Shown: positions 26,962 to 35,095 of the stretch, piece by piece
How the letters are laid out: each line of letters opens with the position of its first letter
Numbering within the stretch: position 1 is the stretch's first letter
Source: Candidatus Bathyarchaeota archaeon
GTDB taxonomy: Archaea > Thermoproteota > Bathyarchaeia > Bathyarchaeales > UBA233
Assembly: GCA_007050895.1 (NCBI GenBank)
Contig: SMYP01000129.1
Span: 1 to 36,677 of the forward strand
Length of the DNA stretch: 36,677 nt
Reading direction: 5' to 3'
The notes under the pieces: generated by a model
The model's database searches: none
What the model saw: the letters and a program-made list of their open reading frames with translations, nothing else
Told to the model about the DNA's origin: nothing
Translations under genes and position numbers: made by a program

Positions 26962-27486
26962 TCACCAAGGATTTTTTTTCAATTTCAACTTGTATGCACC
27001 AATATTAGTGAGCAAGTGAATAGGCGGCGTGATTAGAAGAACTGCAACCGCTAGCTCCCAGCCTATAATCGCTAAGGGAAGAGCAAAAATGATAGCGCCG
27101 ATAACGAAGTCAATTTGGTCTACGATTGGCAACAAACCACCAGGCGCGATTCCCAATCGTCTTTTCAGAAATGCTGCAGTTAAATCGCCCAAGAGTGCGC
27201 CTAATGGTGTGAGTAGACTCAACAGAGGAGGATAATTGAAGAGCATCCACTCGTTGAAGAGCATCCACTCGATAAGTCCAACTGCTACGCCGATTGCTAA
27301 GCCGAAGAAGAAACCTCTGAAAGTCTTATTGTTCCCGAAAATTCGTTTTCTGTCAATGAAATTCTTTCCGAAATCCATTGCGAGACCTCCTCCAGCAAGC
27401 ACTGGTGCTGCGTTTGCACAGTAAGCAGGGAATATGAATATTAGTGCTTCAATAATTAATAGTACAATGTCCATGTAATCAACCAT
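26962..27486 (-). CDS. carS: CDP-2,3-di-O-geranylgeranyl-sn-glycerol (CDP-archaeol) synthase
   Basis: CarS activates the archaeal ether lipid digeranylgeranylglyceryl phosphate with CTP, the branch point to archaeal phospholipids. Family segments: FIFPAYCANAAPVLAGGG, then DRKRIFGNNKTFRG, LTPLGALLGDLTAAFLKRRLG and PIVDQIDFVIGA (Asp-rich catalytic end). About five TM helices are present. I chose the ATG at 27486, which forms a TGATG junction with the radB stop (174 residues); a TTG at 27504 would add six. A perfect 18-bp tandem duplication at 27236-27271 puts an extra EWMLFN unit in a hydrophobic loop or helix end. It is convergent with the OST-like gene (4 nt apart). Confidence 0.95.
   Translation of the reverse strand: MVDYMDIVLLIIEALIFIFPAYCANAAPVLAGGGLAMDFGKNFIDRKRIFGNNKTFRGFFFGLAIGVAVGLIEWMLFNEWMLFNYPPLLSLLTPLGALLGDLTAAFLKRRLGIAPGGLLPIVDQIDFVIGAIIFALPLAIIGWELAVAVLLITPPIHLLTNIGAYKLKLKKNPW
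27236..27271. repeat. Perfect 18-bp tandem duplication inside carS
   Basis: TTGAAGAGCATCCACTCG occurs twice head to tail (27236-27253 and 27254-27271). It keeps the carS frame and duplicates six residues (EWMLFN EWMLFN on the minus strand). Identical copies suggest a recent slippage event, or a misassembly. Confidence 0.95.
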
Positions 27487-28199
27487 CACTGACTGAATGG
27501 GCAATCATGTATTCCAGTTTCGTCTATTCGCAAATAGCAAGCTACTTCTTGAGTGTTTTCGCCTTTTTCTTCAAATATAGCTTTAATTGTCTGCGGGTTT
27601 TCCGTTGGTTTCATGATAATTATTGTGTTAGCCCAGAATTTTAAAACTCTTGTAGCCACAGGTGCTACAGTAGTATAAGAATCGTTGAAAACACCTCGCA
27701 CTTGGCTTGTCACCAATACAGACAGTTTTTGGGTTTTCGCCGTTTGCGCTAGAATAGCTAGTTGCCTGTTTAGCTCGCGGTTTATTCCAAATACTTTTTC
27801 AAAAGATTCTGCGACCTTAGCACGGTACAGGGAATTTAAGGTGTCAACCACTATTAGCCCGAAGTTTTTTGCTGTGTATTCTCCAATGCGTTCTATTAGA
27901 GCTGTCTGCTCCTTAAAGTTCGCTGGTTTTACCAGAATTATTAGGTTGGCAATTTCCTCAAATTTTCCAGAGGCTAATTGTGAGAGCCTTTTAACAGAAA
28001 ACATGTTGTCGCAGTCCACGTATAACGTCTTGTAACCTTTTATTGCGCAGTTTATGGCGCACTGCATCGCCAAAGTTGATTTTCCCGTCTCAGGTTCTCC
28101 GTAAATTAGAGTAACGCTTCCAGGAGAAATGCCACCTTTTAGATTTCTATCGATGCAACCGCAGTCAGTTGACACCTTCTCAATCAAGTTATCACACAT
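27486..28199 (-). CDS. radB: DNA repair and recombination protein RadB
   Basis: RadB is the archaeal RecA/RadA paralogue that modulates recombination. The 237-residue protein consists of the ATPase core without the N-terminal HhH domain of RadA. From the ATG at 28199, Walker A GEPETGKST is at residues 34-42 and Walker B LIVVDTLNS starts at about 115. LSVLVTSQVRG follows. The upstream TTG at 28202 is less likely. It is divergent from the RuvC-like gene (intergenic about 70 nt) and its stop overlaps the carS start (TGATG), so the two are cotranscribed. Confidence 0.93.
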   Translation of the reverse strand: MCDNLIEKVSTDCGCIDRNLKGGISPGSVTLIYGEPETGKSTLAMQCAINCAIKGYKTLYVDCDNMFSVKRLSQLASGKFEEIANLIILVKPANFKEQTALIERIGEYTAKNFGLIVVDTLNSLYRAKVAESFEKVFGINRELNRQLAILAQTAKTQKLSVLVTSQVRGVFNDSYTTVAPVATRVLKFWANTIIIMKPTENPQTIKAIFEEKGENTQEVACYLRIDETGIHDCPFSQ

Positions 28200-28268
28200 C
28201 AAGGATTATAAACGGCGAAACTAATAATCTGTTTTGCGTCTAAACATATACTTGCACAGGAAGCTTGT

Positions 28269-28937
28269 ATGAAAGCCGAAGTTGCGGTTGCCACAGTTAA
28301 TGGGAAAGCCTACTTTTTGATAGTGAACAAGCTGAAAGAAAAGAATATTCCCTTCCTAAGTTTGGTTCCAGGAGATACAGTACCCACAGAAATCAAAGTT
28401 GTAATAACTACAGAAAAGGAAAAGCATCTGATAAGTCATGAGAGGACAATGGTTTACGACGGTGAAGAGGAACCTGATCCTGTCGCATATGAAGTGAGAA
28501 AAATTCTGCAGGGGAAGGAAGTCTATGAAAGGATTGTTATAGGCATAGATCCGGGTGAGGTGTTCGGGCTGACAGTAATAGCTGACGGCAAAGTCAACGA
28601 AACATGTAACTGCTTCAGCGTTCACGAGGCGCTAACTAAAGTCTCTCGTGTCATACGGGATGTTGATTTTGCTTCAACTACTGTCTCTATAAAAATCGGC
28701 AATGGAGTTCAAACGTACAAAGAGCTAATAGAAGAATTTGACCGTGATTTGCCGCTCGAAGTGGCGTTGGAAGTGGTAAGTGAAGCGGGGACAAACCGAC
28801 CTCTAAACCACAATAAACACAGACGAGGGCTTAGAGATATAACCTCAGCAATACGAATAGCTGGACGCGCTGGACACATTTATCCGCGGAGAAAACCAAA
28901 TGAAACACGTGATTCAACTCGACAAGCTAAGCTTTGA
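28269..28937 (+). CDS. RuvC-like (RNase H-fold) predicted nuclease
   Basis: This is a 222-residue protein. The central segment VIGIDPGEVFGLTVIADGKV (about 90-109) is the first strand and catalytic-Asp pattern of RuvC/YqgF-type RNase H-fold nucleases (Asp94). The C-terminal part has EVVSEAG, a His/Arg-rich loop (LNHNKHRRGLRD) and DITSAIRIAGR, which can supply further acidic residues (Asp185, near the loop). The N-terminal about 85 residues (VAVATVNGKAYFLIVNKL, then VPGDTVP, VVITTEKE) form an alpha/beta unit that I do not recognise. The start has AGGAAG 5 nt before the ATG. It is divergent from radB and converges with xpd (11-nt overlap), in a repair cluster. Resolvase or nuclease activity is inference. 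Confidence 0.72.
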   Translation: MKAEVAVATVNGKAYFLIVNKLKEKNIPFLSLVPGDTVPTEIKVVITTEKEKHLISHERTMVYDGEEEPDPVAYEVRKILQGKEVYERIVIGIDPGEVFGLTVIADGKVNETCNCFSVHEALTKVSRVIRDVDFASTTVSIKIGNGVQTYKELIEEFDRDLPLEVALEVVSEAGTNRPLNHNKHRRGLRDITSAIRIAGRAGHIYPRRKPNETRDSTRQAKL

Positions 28938-30861
28938 AAAACTCGCGAATTTCTCGAGATAAAATGTTACTACCCGGTTGCAACACTTTCATGTGGTTAC
29001 TTACCCATGAAGGTAGAAAACTGCGGCAGTAGTTTGTGGAAAACCTGTAGTCTAAAAAAATTATGGCTCCTCGATCATCCAGTGTTCTAACCGGCCTTCC
29101 GGCGGCTTGAGATGCTTTTTTCATTGCGGGCAAAATGTAACCGTATTCGCGTCCCAGTTTTGGGAAACAATCGTCGTAGTAGATTATTTGCGCTTTTACT
29201 CTTGGCGTGGGCTCCGCGTAGGGAACACCTACCACTACAACAGAGTTCATTTGGTTGCCTGGAAAATCCACGCCTTCCGAAGTTCTTCCGCCTTGAACAC
29301 CGAGAAATGCTGCGCCGTCGCCGTCACCACAAACCTTGAACCCAGCCACTATCTCTTCGTTAGCCTTTGAACTCATACCCCTATACTCGTGGAACAGCGG
29401 TTTGTCCAAAGCAGCTTCTAGTCCCTCGGCGAGCAGGGAATTTAAAACGTCGAACGAGGCGGCAAAAATTCCAGTGTTTGCTGGTGTGTTCTTTACGACT
29501 TCATTTATTCTCTCTATCATCGTCTTGTACATTGCGGGGGTTCTTTTTTCCATAGCGGTAGATACTCCGCAGCATACTACTGAGAGGATATGCTCTTTAG
29601 GAAATGGCGAGGGCACGACGCATCGCACGGTGGTTTCCGGAAGCTTGGTTATTCTCGCGTAAGCTTGTAATGGTTGAAGAGTACCTGACATTACTATGTT
29701 AGAGTAAGTGGATGAGAAGACTGGCGAGGTTACTTTCGCGGGGTCCAGCGCGACTATTTCCAGTTTTGCTGTTCTCACTTTATCTTTGTTGAAGTAGCTG
29801 CTTGCAACGTTTATGAAGGAGTCATCGCCCAGCGTGTCCAGCCATCTAAGCAGAAATTCGCTCATGCCGTGAATGTAAGAACGGGGATATTTTCCCTCCG
29901 CTAGTAGGTTCCGTCTGATTGAACTCCCAACTTCATGTAGCTTTTCAAAAAAATCATGCGGATTCGTTATGCTTCCTTTTTTCTGAAGGATTTCCATTAG
30001 AAATTCTGCAGGAATTATTTGCTCTCTATTTATTTTTTCTGCAAATTTTTCGATTTCATTTCTAAGAAAGTGAGTGAAGTCTTCGATTTCTTTGTTTTCG
30101 TACTTCCTTGCTTCAAGTTCTGCATTCTTTATAACGAAAAGTGAGAGGCTACTGCTTGAAATGTCGATTGCTGTCTCTGGCAAGTTGTGAGCTTCATCAA
30201 CAATTAGTATAATCTTTTGCAGATTGGTCTCAAGGTTTTTAAGAAACGCAGCTCGAATGACGGGGTCAAAAACGTAAAGGTAGCTCAATGCGATAACTTC
30301 AACGCCTGAGATGGCTCCTTTGACAAGTTCATGAGGGCAGACACCTTTTCTTCTGCAAACTTTCTGGATTTCAGAAGCTTTGTATGGGCGACTAGCTATT
30401 TGTTGTTTGAGCATAAGATAATCATAAGTTTGCTCTTCTGGAATCTTGTGGTAGGGGCACTTGCCTTTAGCTTTTAACAGTTCACACGCTTCCATCAATG
30501 ACTTGGCATCAAAAGCGTTCTTAAGCGCCAAATTATTGAGACACATCTGGTTGCGCCCGCGAAGTGAAATGCCTGAAACATTATGTTTTTTGAATACTGC
30601 CCTTAGTTCTTCTATAACGCGATCGTGTTGACGGTGCGTTCGAGCCAAGTATAATATCTTCAATTCTTTCTCAATTGCAGTTGGGAGACACGCTGTAATC
30701 GCTGAAATGGTCTTTCCTAAACCGTTGCTACCTTCAATGAGAACGGAGCGTCTTTCCTGAATGGCGCCGAAAACGATTTTTATGAATTGATCTTGGTGAG
30801 GGCGCACGCTTGCGTAAGGAAAATACTTTGAGACTTCTACGGGCAGATTAAGCGATGTCAT
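28927..30861 (-). CDS. xpd: XPD/Rad3-like Fe-S DNA helicase
   Basis: This is an SF2 5'-3' DNA helicase of the XPD/DinG group. Walker A GSNGLGKT is at 44-51, the DEAH box at 222-225, and the Fe-S cysteines are Cys107, Cys126, Cys135 and Cys175 (GVCPHELVKGA), matching the four-cysteine layout of XPD; an extra Cys169 is nearby. The motif VI region AAGRPVRTLDDRG and the motif V-like GVDFPGNQ are near the end. Length 644 fits archaeal XPD. Its start overlaps the end of nth by 14 nt, indicating an nth-xpd operon for DNA repair. It overlaps the RuvC-like gene tail-to-tail by 11 nt. Confidence 0.93.
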   Translation of the reverse strand: MTSLNLPVEVSKYFPYASVRPHQDQFIKIVFGAIQERRSVLIEGSNGLGKTISAITACLPTAIEKELKILYLARTHRQHDRVIEELRAVFKKHNVSGISLRGRNQMCLNNLALKNAFDAKSLMEACELLKAKGKCPYHKIPEEQTYDYLMLKQQIASRPYKASEIQKVCRRKGVCPHELVKGAISGVEVIALSYLYVFDPVIRAAFLKNLETNLQKIILIVDEAHNLPETAIDISSSSLSLFVIKNAELEARKYENKEIEDFTHFLRNEIEKFAEKINREQIIPAEFLMEILQKKGSITNPHDFFEKLHEVGSSIRRNLLAEGKYPRSYIHGMSEFLLRWLDTLGDDSFINVASSYFNKDKVRTAKLEIVALDPAKVTSPVFSSTYSNIVMSGTLQPLQAYARITKLPETTVRCVVPSPFPKEHILSVVCCGVSTAMEKRTPAMYKTMIERINEVVKNTPANTGIFAASFDVLNSLLAEGLEAALDKPLFHEYRGMSSKANEEIVAGFKVCGDGDGAAFLGVQGGRTSEGVDFPGNQMNSVVVVGVPYAEPTPRVKAQIIYYDDCFPKLGREYGYILPAMKKASQAAGRPVRTLDDRGAIIFLDYRFSTNYCRSFLPSWVSNHMKVLQPGSNILSREIREFFKA

Positions 30862-31519
30862 CCCATAGTCCCCTCGAAGGGCAGTGCATGTTCACGGGGC
30901 ACTGCCCGCATAATGGTCTATTAGCCTTGCAATATTTCCTGCCATGAGCAATCAGCAAAACGTGAACTGACAAGTAGTCACTTTGCTCGTAGAGCAATTG
31001 GAGACTAGTGCGGACTGTTTCATAGTCTCCGTTTGTTGGCACAAAACCCAATCGTTTTGCTACGCGGTTCACATGGGTATCCACGGGAATCGTGGGTTGC
31101 CCTGCGGCAAAGAGCAAAACAACATCTGCTGTTTTTGGTCCCACCCCAGGCATTTGTGTGAATGTTTTTCTTGCTTCATGAAGCGGTAGAGACAATATTG
31201 GCTGCACAGAGCCATGAAATTTTTCGAGAATTAATCTTGAAACCTGTTTTATTGTTTTGGATTTGTTCCTGTATAGACCAGCAGTTTTCAGGGCTTCTTC
31301 AATATGGCTGGTTTTTGCATTCGCCAGCACTTCGGGTTTGATTTCGAACCGCTTCGAGAGGTTTTCGAAGGCTCTTGAGGTGTTTCTGTCAGCAGTATTC
31401 TGTGAAATAATGGTCACAATCAATATTTCAAACGGGTCGCGCTTCGCTTTGGTCCACTTGGGCATAACAAATGTTTCACGAAGTATCTGCAAGACTGTTA
31501 CCGCCCGTTTGTCTTTCAT
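30848..31519 (-). CDS. nth: Endonuclease III (Nth)-type DNA glycosylase
   Basis: Nth removes oxidised pyrimidines by combined glycosylase and AP lyase activity. The HhH motif MPGVGPKTADVV contains the catalytic Lys129, the catalytic Asp is Asp147 in VDTHVNRV, and the Fe-S loop is Cys197-x6-Cys204-x2-Cys207-x5-Cys213, identical to E. coli Nth spacing. I chose the ATG at 31519 (223 residues): GGGGAGG precedes it by 11 nt, and a TATA box at 31566-31572 places transcription start just before. An open frame reaching 31651 would add 44 residues unlike the family and span that promoter. It overlaps xpd by 14 nt. Confidence 0.93.
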   Translation of the reverse strand: MKDKRAVTVLQILRETFVMPKWTKAKRDPFEILIVTIISQNTADRNTSRAFENLSKRFEIKPEVLANAKTSHIEEALKTAGLYRNKSKTIKQVSRLILEKFHGSVQPILSLPLHEARKTFTQMPGVGPKTADVVLLFAAGQPTIPVDTHVNRVAKRLGFVPTNGDYETVRTSLQLLYEQSDYLSVHVLLIAHGRKYCKANRPLCGQCPVNMHCPSRGLWDDIA

Positions 31520-31565
31520 GTTGCCGTTGCCCTCCCCTGAAGTGCTATCTACAGAATCAACCATG

Positions 31566-31572
31566 CTATAAA
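31566..31572 (-). promoter_or_regulatory. TATA box of the nth-xpd operon
   Basis: TTTATAG on the minus strand (within TATTTATAGC) lies about 50 nt upstream of the chosen nth ATG. A start site about 25 nt further on leaves a leader that contains the GGGGAGG Shine-Dalgarno at 31531-31537. Confidence 0.55.
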
Positions 31573-31708
31573 TACCATCACTATTCAAAACTCCAAAAAA
31601 CGAATTAGCTTCTAAAACAAAGCCTTGAAACAAAACCCCTTTCTGCCTCATAGTTAAATATAAAAAAAGGCATAAATATGAAATGGCAAACGTGCCAAGT
31701 GAGAGTTC

Positions 31709-32266
31709 ATGAATCTCTCTAAAAAGAAACGCCTAGCCTTGATTCTCGCTACGGTTTTTGCTACCACGTTTATTGCAGTTTTTTTAGTGATTTCCATCAC
31801 TACGTCCGCATACTCGACACCTAACAACGACGTTTTGGAAGTTGAAGGTATGGACATCACAGTAGGTCCAAAACCCAATGCCACCAATATCCCTCTCGAC
31901 ACATCGATTACAATAGATGCTCTTTCTTCCGTAGCGTTAAATGACTTGAACGACTTGCACACGACACCAAGAGTGCCCATCGCCAGCATCTCCGTTGAAG
32001 TTTCAGGTCCGTTGTCATATAAACAAACGTTCTATCCTGCGCAACTGCTTAAAATCGACACTTCTTATATAGTATCAGTAATAATCAGAGACATGCCTGT
32101 TTCATGGAGCTTTACTACAACTTCTGACCCATTCCAACCCACAATGAGTTACTACCTGGCCATATCCGCACTGTGGATTGCATTGGGATTAGCATCCATC
32201 GCGACTTTGCTCTCAGGTTCAGTGATCCGGCAAAGATATAAAAAAGCTGACATAACACCAACATAA
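31709..32266 (+). CDS. Surface protein with two TM helices, unknown function
   Basis: The 185-residue protein has an N-terminal hydrophobic segment (about 8-33) after a Lys-rich start, an extracellular domain of about 115 residues, and a C-terminal TM (about 147-172) followed by a basic tail. The extracellular part contains PNATNIPLDTSITIDAL, which resembles the opening of bacterial Ig-like Big_5-type domains, plus VSWSFTTTSDPF near its end, which also fits such a fold. The fold resemblance is inference. A TATA-like TTAAATATAAA (31654-31664) sits about 45-55 nt upstream. It is divergent from nth and monocistronic as far as can be seen. Confidence 0.72.
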   Translation: MNLSKKKRLALILATVFATTFIAVFLVISITTSAYSTPNNDVLEVEGMDITVGPKPNATNIPLDTSITIDALSSVALNDLNDLHTTPRVPIASISVEVSGPLSYKQTFYPAQLLKIDTSYIVSVIIRDMPVSWSFTTTSDPFQPTMSYYLAISALWIALGLASIATLLSGSVIRQRYKKADITPT

Positions 32267-32529
32267 TATCCTATTCGTAATGAGACTATTAGCTAGTGCT
32301 AGCAAGCACCGTAATTATTTGGATCTTAATAGTGTTTCATTGTAGTAACTGCACAGGCTGATTGATGCCCGATTATTGCTTAATAATCATCAACCACCAG
32401 CTTGGATAAGGATGGGTGTGAATCCTATTCACCATTATGCTTCAACTCAAACTTCTTGGTTACTTGCCTTGGCGTTTTAAACTGAGGATTTATATTATCG
32501 AAGTGGGAAAAGTAGTTCGGAAGTTTCGG

Positions 32530-33297
32530 ATGGCGGAAAGTTCTGGAGACTGCGGTGTTATGAAGCATGTGAAAATCACAGCGTTTGACTGCCCAGATGC
32601 TTGGTTTCAAGCATTAAGTCGTATTTGGAGTGAGGGTGACACTTTTCAGGTTGGTTACGGCTCAGAAATCACTGAAACCAAGAAACTCAATCTAACAATA
32701 GAGGTTAAACATCCAGAAACTAGGCCACTTGTCAGCGATAAAGCTCCTTGCGACATCAAGTACATTCAGGGTTACGCGTTGGAGTATCTGTGGTGCGGAG
32801 AGAAACAGGAGGATGAAACTTATACTTACGGTAGCAGACTCAATCATCCTGTAAACCAGATAGAAGAAGCTGTGAAAAGGTACGTACAGGAGCAACGTGA
32901 TAGGCAAGTCACCATGGTCATCAGGTTACCCGAGGACATGAAGAAAAGCCTTTATGCCAAGAGGCATGAGCCCCCCTGTTTGAGCTTGATTGACACTGAG
33001 ATTCTTAATGGAAGAATGCATTTAACATGCTACTTCAGGTCCTGGGACGCATATGCGGGTTTGCCAGCCAACATCGCAGGATTGCAGCTTTTTAACGAAG
33101 CCTTCGTTAAAGACATCAACAGGGCGGCAAATCTGCAGTTGGAGACGGGCGAGATGATTTTTCACTCAAAGAATTGCCACATTTACCAAAGGCAATTCAG
33201 GCTTGTTGAAGAACTGTTAAAGCCGAAAACCAGCACCCAAAAAGCGCGGATTGCGCAAACGATTATTGACGCCTCGGAAGAAAGGAATGAAAAATAG
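32530..33297 (+). CDS. thyA: Thymidylate synthase, archaeal ThyA type
   Basis: ThyA methylates dUMP to dTMP. The catalytic Cys is Cys150 in EPPCLSLID, RSWDAYAGLPANIAGLQ (170-186) contains the Arg-Ser-x-Asp dUMP site and the conserved Asn181. These features match archaeal ThyA-like enzymes; ThyX motifs (RHR) are absent. The start is uncertain: an open frame goes back to 32437, but a TATA-like TTTATAT at 32489-32495 would start transcription near 32518, and the ATG at 32530 has GGAAG 6 nt upstream; the ATG at 32560 is also possible. Length 255 from 32530. The methyl donor in archaea of this kind may be a modified folate or pterin. A small gene follows after 24 nt. Confidence 0.9.
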   Translation: MAESSGDCGVMKHVKITAFDCPDAWFQALSRIWSEGDTFQVGYGSEITETKKLNLTIEVKHPETRPLVSDKAPCDIKYIQGYALEYLWCGEKQEDETYTYGSRLNHPVNQIEEAVKRYVQEQRDRQVTMVIRLPEDMKKSLYAKRHEPPCLSLIDTEILNGRMHLTCYFRSWDAYAGLPANIAGLQLFNEAFVKDINRAANLQLETGEMIFHSKNCHIYQRQFRLVEELLKPKTSTQKARIAQTIIDASEERNEK

Positions 33298-33321
33298 GCT
33301 TTCTTTGGATGAGGTTTGACC

Positions 33322-33651
33322 TTGAGTGATCTGACCCGCGTCAGGAAGTGGACGGAGTTTAAGCGTTTAGTTATGAAATTCAAGCCTGATTCGATTGTCT
33401 ATAGCATCGATCAGAACGCCATGTCAAGGACAAAGGATCTTACGGCCTTGAGGTTTATTCTTCTAGCGCGAGGCGGTTATTACGTTTTTCTTGATTTTCC
33501 AAAAGGAAAAGAAAACAAGATGAGGGAAACAGGCATCCAGATACGGGAAGACAATAATCGAGTCCGCTTTTTAGAAGACGATGATGTGATTCGGTTCATC
33601 AAAGGGGAGCTCGGCGAGAATTTGAAGATTTTCTCGTTCTGGACAACCTAA
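33322..33651 (+). CDS. Small alpha/beta protein of unknown function downstream of thyA
   Basis: This 109-residue protein has mixed alpha/beta character: a helix with basic residues (RVRKWTEFKRLVMKF), then DSIVYSIDQN, LRFILLARGGYYVFLDFP, and an acidic C-terminal stretch ending IFSFWTT. I chose the TTG at 33322, which has GAGGT 6 nt upstream; a TTG at 33316 directly abuts that GAGGT. It follows thyA with 24 nt between, so they are probably cotranscribed, and it overlaps the 3' end of acr3 by 4 nt on the other strand. I do not recognise the family. Confidence 0.68.
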   Translation: MSDLTRVRKWTEFKRLVMKFKPDSIVYSIDQNAMSRTKDLTALRFILLARGGYYVFLDFPKGKENKMRETGIQIREDNNRVRFLEDDDVIRFIKGELGENLKIFSFWTT

Positions 33652-34676
33652 CTGTTTTTCCAGAAGCCTCTTTTCCCAAGTTTTTTCCCTAAATACACAA
33701 GGCTGAGCATTACTGGTACTTCCCAGAACAACCCCATTGTGGTTCCTAATGCAGCTTGTGAACCTAATCCATAGATGCTGACGGCCGTGGCGATGGCGAT
33801 TTCGAAGTGGCTGGAAGATCCGATTATGACTGCGATTATGCCTTCTCTGTATTTGAGTCCTGCAAATCTTGTAAGCAGCAGGTTCAAACCGACAATTATG
33901 AAAAAGCCCAGCAACAGTGGGATTGAAACCAGCAGCATCTCTTCAGGGTGTTGTATTAAAACTTGACCATTTAGCGAAAACAGGACAACCAATGTTGCCA
34001 AAAGTGCAGCTACTGCAATGTTTCCTACAACTGGCTTAAAAGTTTCTTGGAACCAAGTTACGCCTTTTCTGGCTGTGATGGCTCTCTTTGTGATTACACC
34101 TAATATTAGTGGAATGCCGATGAATACGAGTACGGACATTAGAAGTGCAAAGCGGTCGATTTGAATGTTCTGGACACCAGTTAACAAGGTAACGATTGGG
34201 GCGTATAGGAACATGATTGTTATTGTGTTTAGGCTTGTATTTACTACGTTTTGCTCTTGGTTTCCATTGGCGAGGGCACCCCAGACGCAGACCATGGCAG
34301 TGCAGGGGCTGGAGCCTAGCAGTATCAGAGCAACAACTAGCTGATCATTACCCGCAAGGAAGTAGTAAGCCAACAAAGCTGTTACTATTGGAGCCCAAAC
34401 CCAGTTGGATATTAGTGTTAAGACAATTGGTTTCGGGTTTTTAGCTAGTTTCTTTAGTTCGCTGAATTGTAGGTTTAACAACGCAGGGTACATCATAAGG
34501 AAGAGGCACACGCCAATTGGTATTGATATTCCAGCGAATTGGAGGTTGTTTATGGCGATGCTCAACTCTGGAATAATCTGCGATAAAAACAACCCTATCA
34601 TCATGCACAGGAAAACCCATACTACAAGATACTTCTCGAAAAAGCCTAATTGCAGTACTTCGCCTCTCTGCTCCAT
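33648..34676 (-). CDS. acr3: Arsenite efflux permease, ACR3 family
   Basis: ACR3 exports arsenite from the cytoplasm. The 342-residue protein has ten TM helices. The essential Cys is Cys125 in GSSPCTAMVCVWGALANG, and the other family signature, SSHFEIAIATA (Glu292) with LFWEVPVML (Glu319), is present. It starts 19 nt after the arsR stop on the same strand, with AAGGT 8 nt upstream of its ATG, so arsR-acr3 form an operon. It is BASS-fold related, but the SSPCTAMV signature points to ACR3 rather than a bile-acid transporter. Confidence 0.95.
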   Translation of the reverse strand: MEQRGEVLQLGFFEKYLVVWVFLCMMIGLFLSQIIPELSIAINNLQFAGISIPIGVCLFLMMYPALLNLQFSELKKLAKNPKPIVLTLISNWVWAPIVTALLAYYFLAGNDQLVVALILLGSSPCTAMVCVWGALANGNQEQNVVNTSLNTITIMFLYAPIVTLLTGVQNIQIDRFALLMSVLVFIGIPLILGVITKRAITARKGVTWFQETFKPVVGNIAVAALLATLVVLFSLNGQVLIQHPEEMLLVSIPLLLGFFIIVGLNLLLTRFAGLKYREGIIAVIIGSSSHFEIAIATAVSIYGLGSQAALGTTMGLFWEVPVMLSLVYLGKKLGKRGFWKNS

Positions 34677-34695
34677 TGTATTTTACCTTCTTATT

Positions 34696-35019
34696 CTACG
34701 CTATTTGCTCTATTATTCTCTGTTTCAGCATGGCGAGTAATTCTGGGTCTAGGCGAGTGATTACATCGTAAATTTCAGGGTTTGTTATTGAATACATGTG
34801 CCAAGTGCCCTTTTTTCTTCTTTTGACTAAACCTGCGTTTTTGAGTATTTTTAGGTGGCGTGATACAACGGGTTGAAGAAGATCCAGATGAGGTGTAATT
34901 TCGCAGACGCATTTTTCTCCATGGCGTAAAAATTCTAATATCTCAAGTCTAATTGGGTCTGAAAGCGCATTGAAGATCTTAGCTCTGAAGCGAGTTAGAT
35001 TGTTTGATTTTGAAGGCAT
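34696..35019 (-). CDS. arsR: ArsR-family arsenic-responsive repressor
   Basis: This is a winged-helix repressor that should release DNA on binding As(III). In numbering from the ATG at 35019 (107 residues), FNALSDPIRLEILEFL starts at about residue 16, KCVCEI with Cys37 and Cys39 is the ELCVCDL-type metalloid site, LLQPVVSRHLKILKNAGLV is the recognition helix, and KKGTWHMYSI is the wing. An upstream ATG at 35034 lies inside the TATA-like sequence and is less likely, which leaves this gene nearly leaderless. It is divergent from the ferredoxin gene, with a palindrome at 35034-35058 in between, and is followed by acr3. Confidence 0.94.
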   Translation of the reverse strand: MPSKSNNLTRFRAKIFNALSDPIRLEILEFLRHGEKCVCEITPHLDLLQPVVSRHLKILKNAGLVKRRKKGTWHMYSITNPEIYDVITRLDPELLAMLKQRIIEQIA

Positions 35020-35033
35020 AAATCGTATTAACA

Positions 35034-35058
35034 TATATAAATATTTAAATATTGTTAT
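35034..35058. promoter_or_regulatory. Arsenic operator 1: palindrome with embedded TATA boxes
   Basis: A 25-bp element here is identical to 36040-36064. It holds the perfect 14-bp palindrome AATATTTAAATATT (35040-35053) inside a 24-bp dyad in which 10 of 12 base pairs match. TATA-like sequences for both divergent genes (arsR to the left, ferredoxin to the right) overlap it, so a bound ArsR dimer would block TBP. Binding by ArsR is inferred from position and repetition. Confidence 0.75.
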
Positions 35059-35095
35059 ATATATTCATCAAGACAACAAGATCTGGGATAGACAA

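Noticed and set aside
28205..28212. TTTATAAT on the minus strand just before radB
   Set aside because: It is too close to the start codon to serve as a TATA box for the radB start chosen.
31520..31651. N-terminal extension of nth
   Set aside because: It contains the TATA box and Shine-Dalgarno of the shorter start, and the extra residues do not resemble the family.
32267..32529. Short repeats and stems upstream of thyA (for example GCTAGTGCTAGC)
   Set aside because: No cloverleaf, no known RNA motif and no strong hairpin with a T-run; probably promoter and leader sequence.
34970..35095. 5' extension of the ferredoxin open frame
   Set aside because: It would run through the operator and TATA box and antisense to arsR; the ferredoxin similarity begins after the ATG at 35096.
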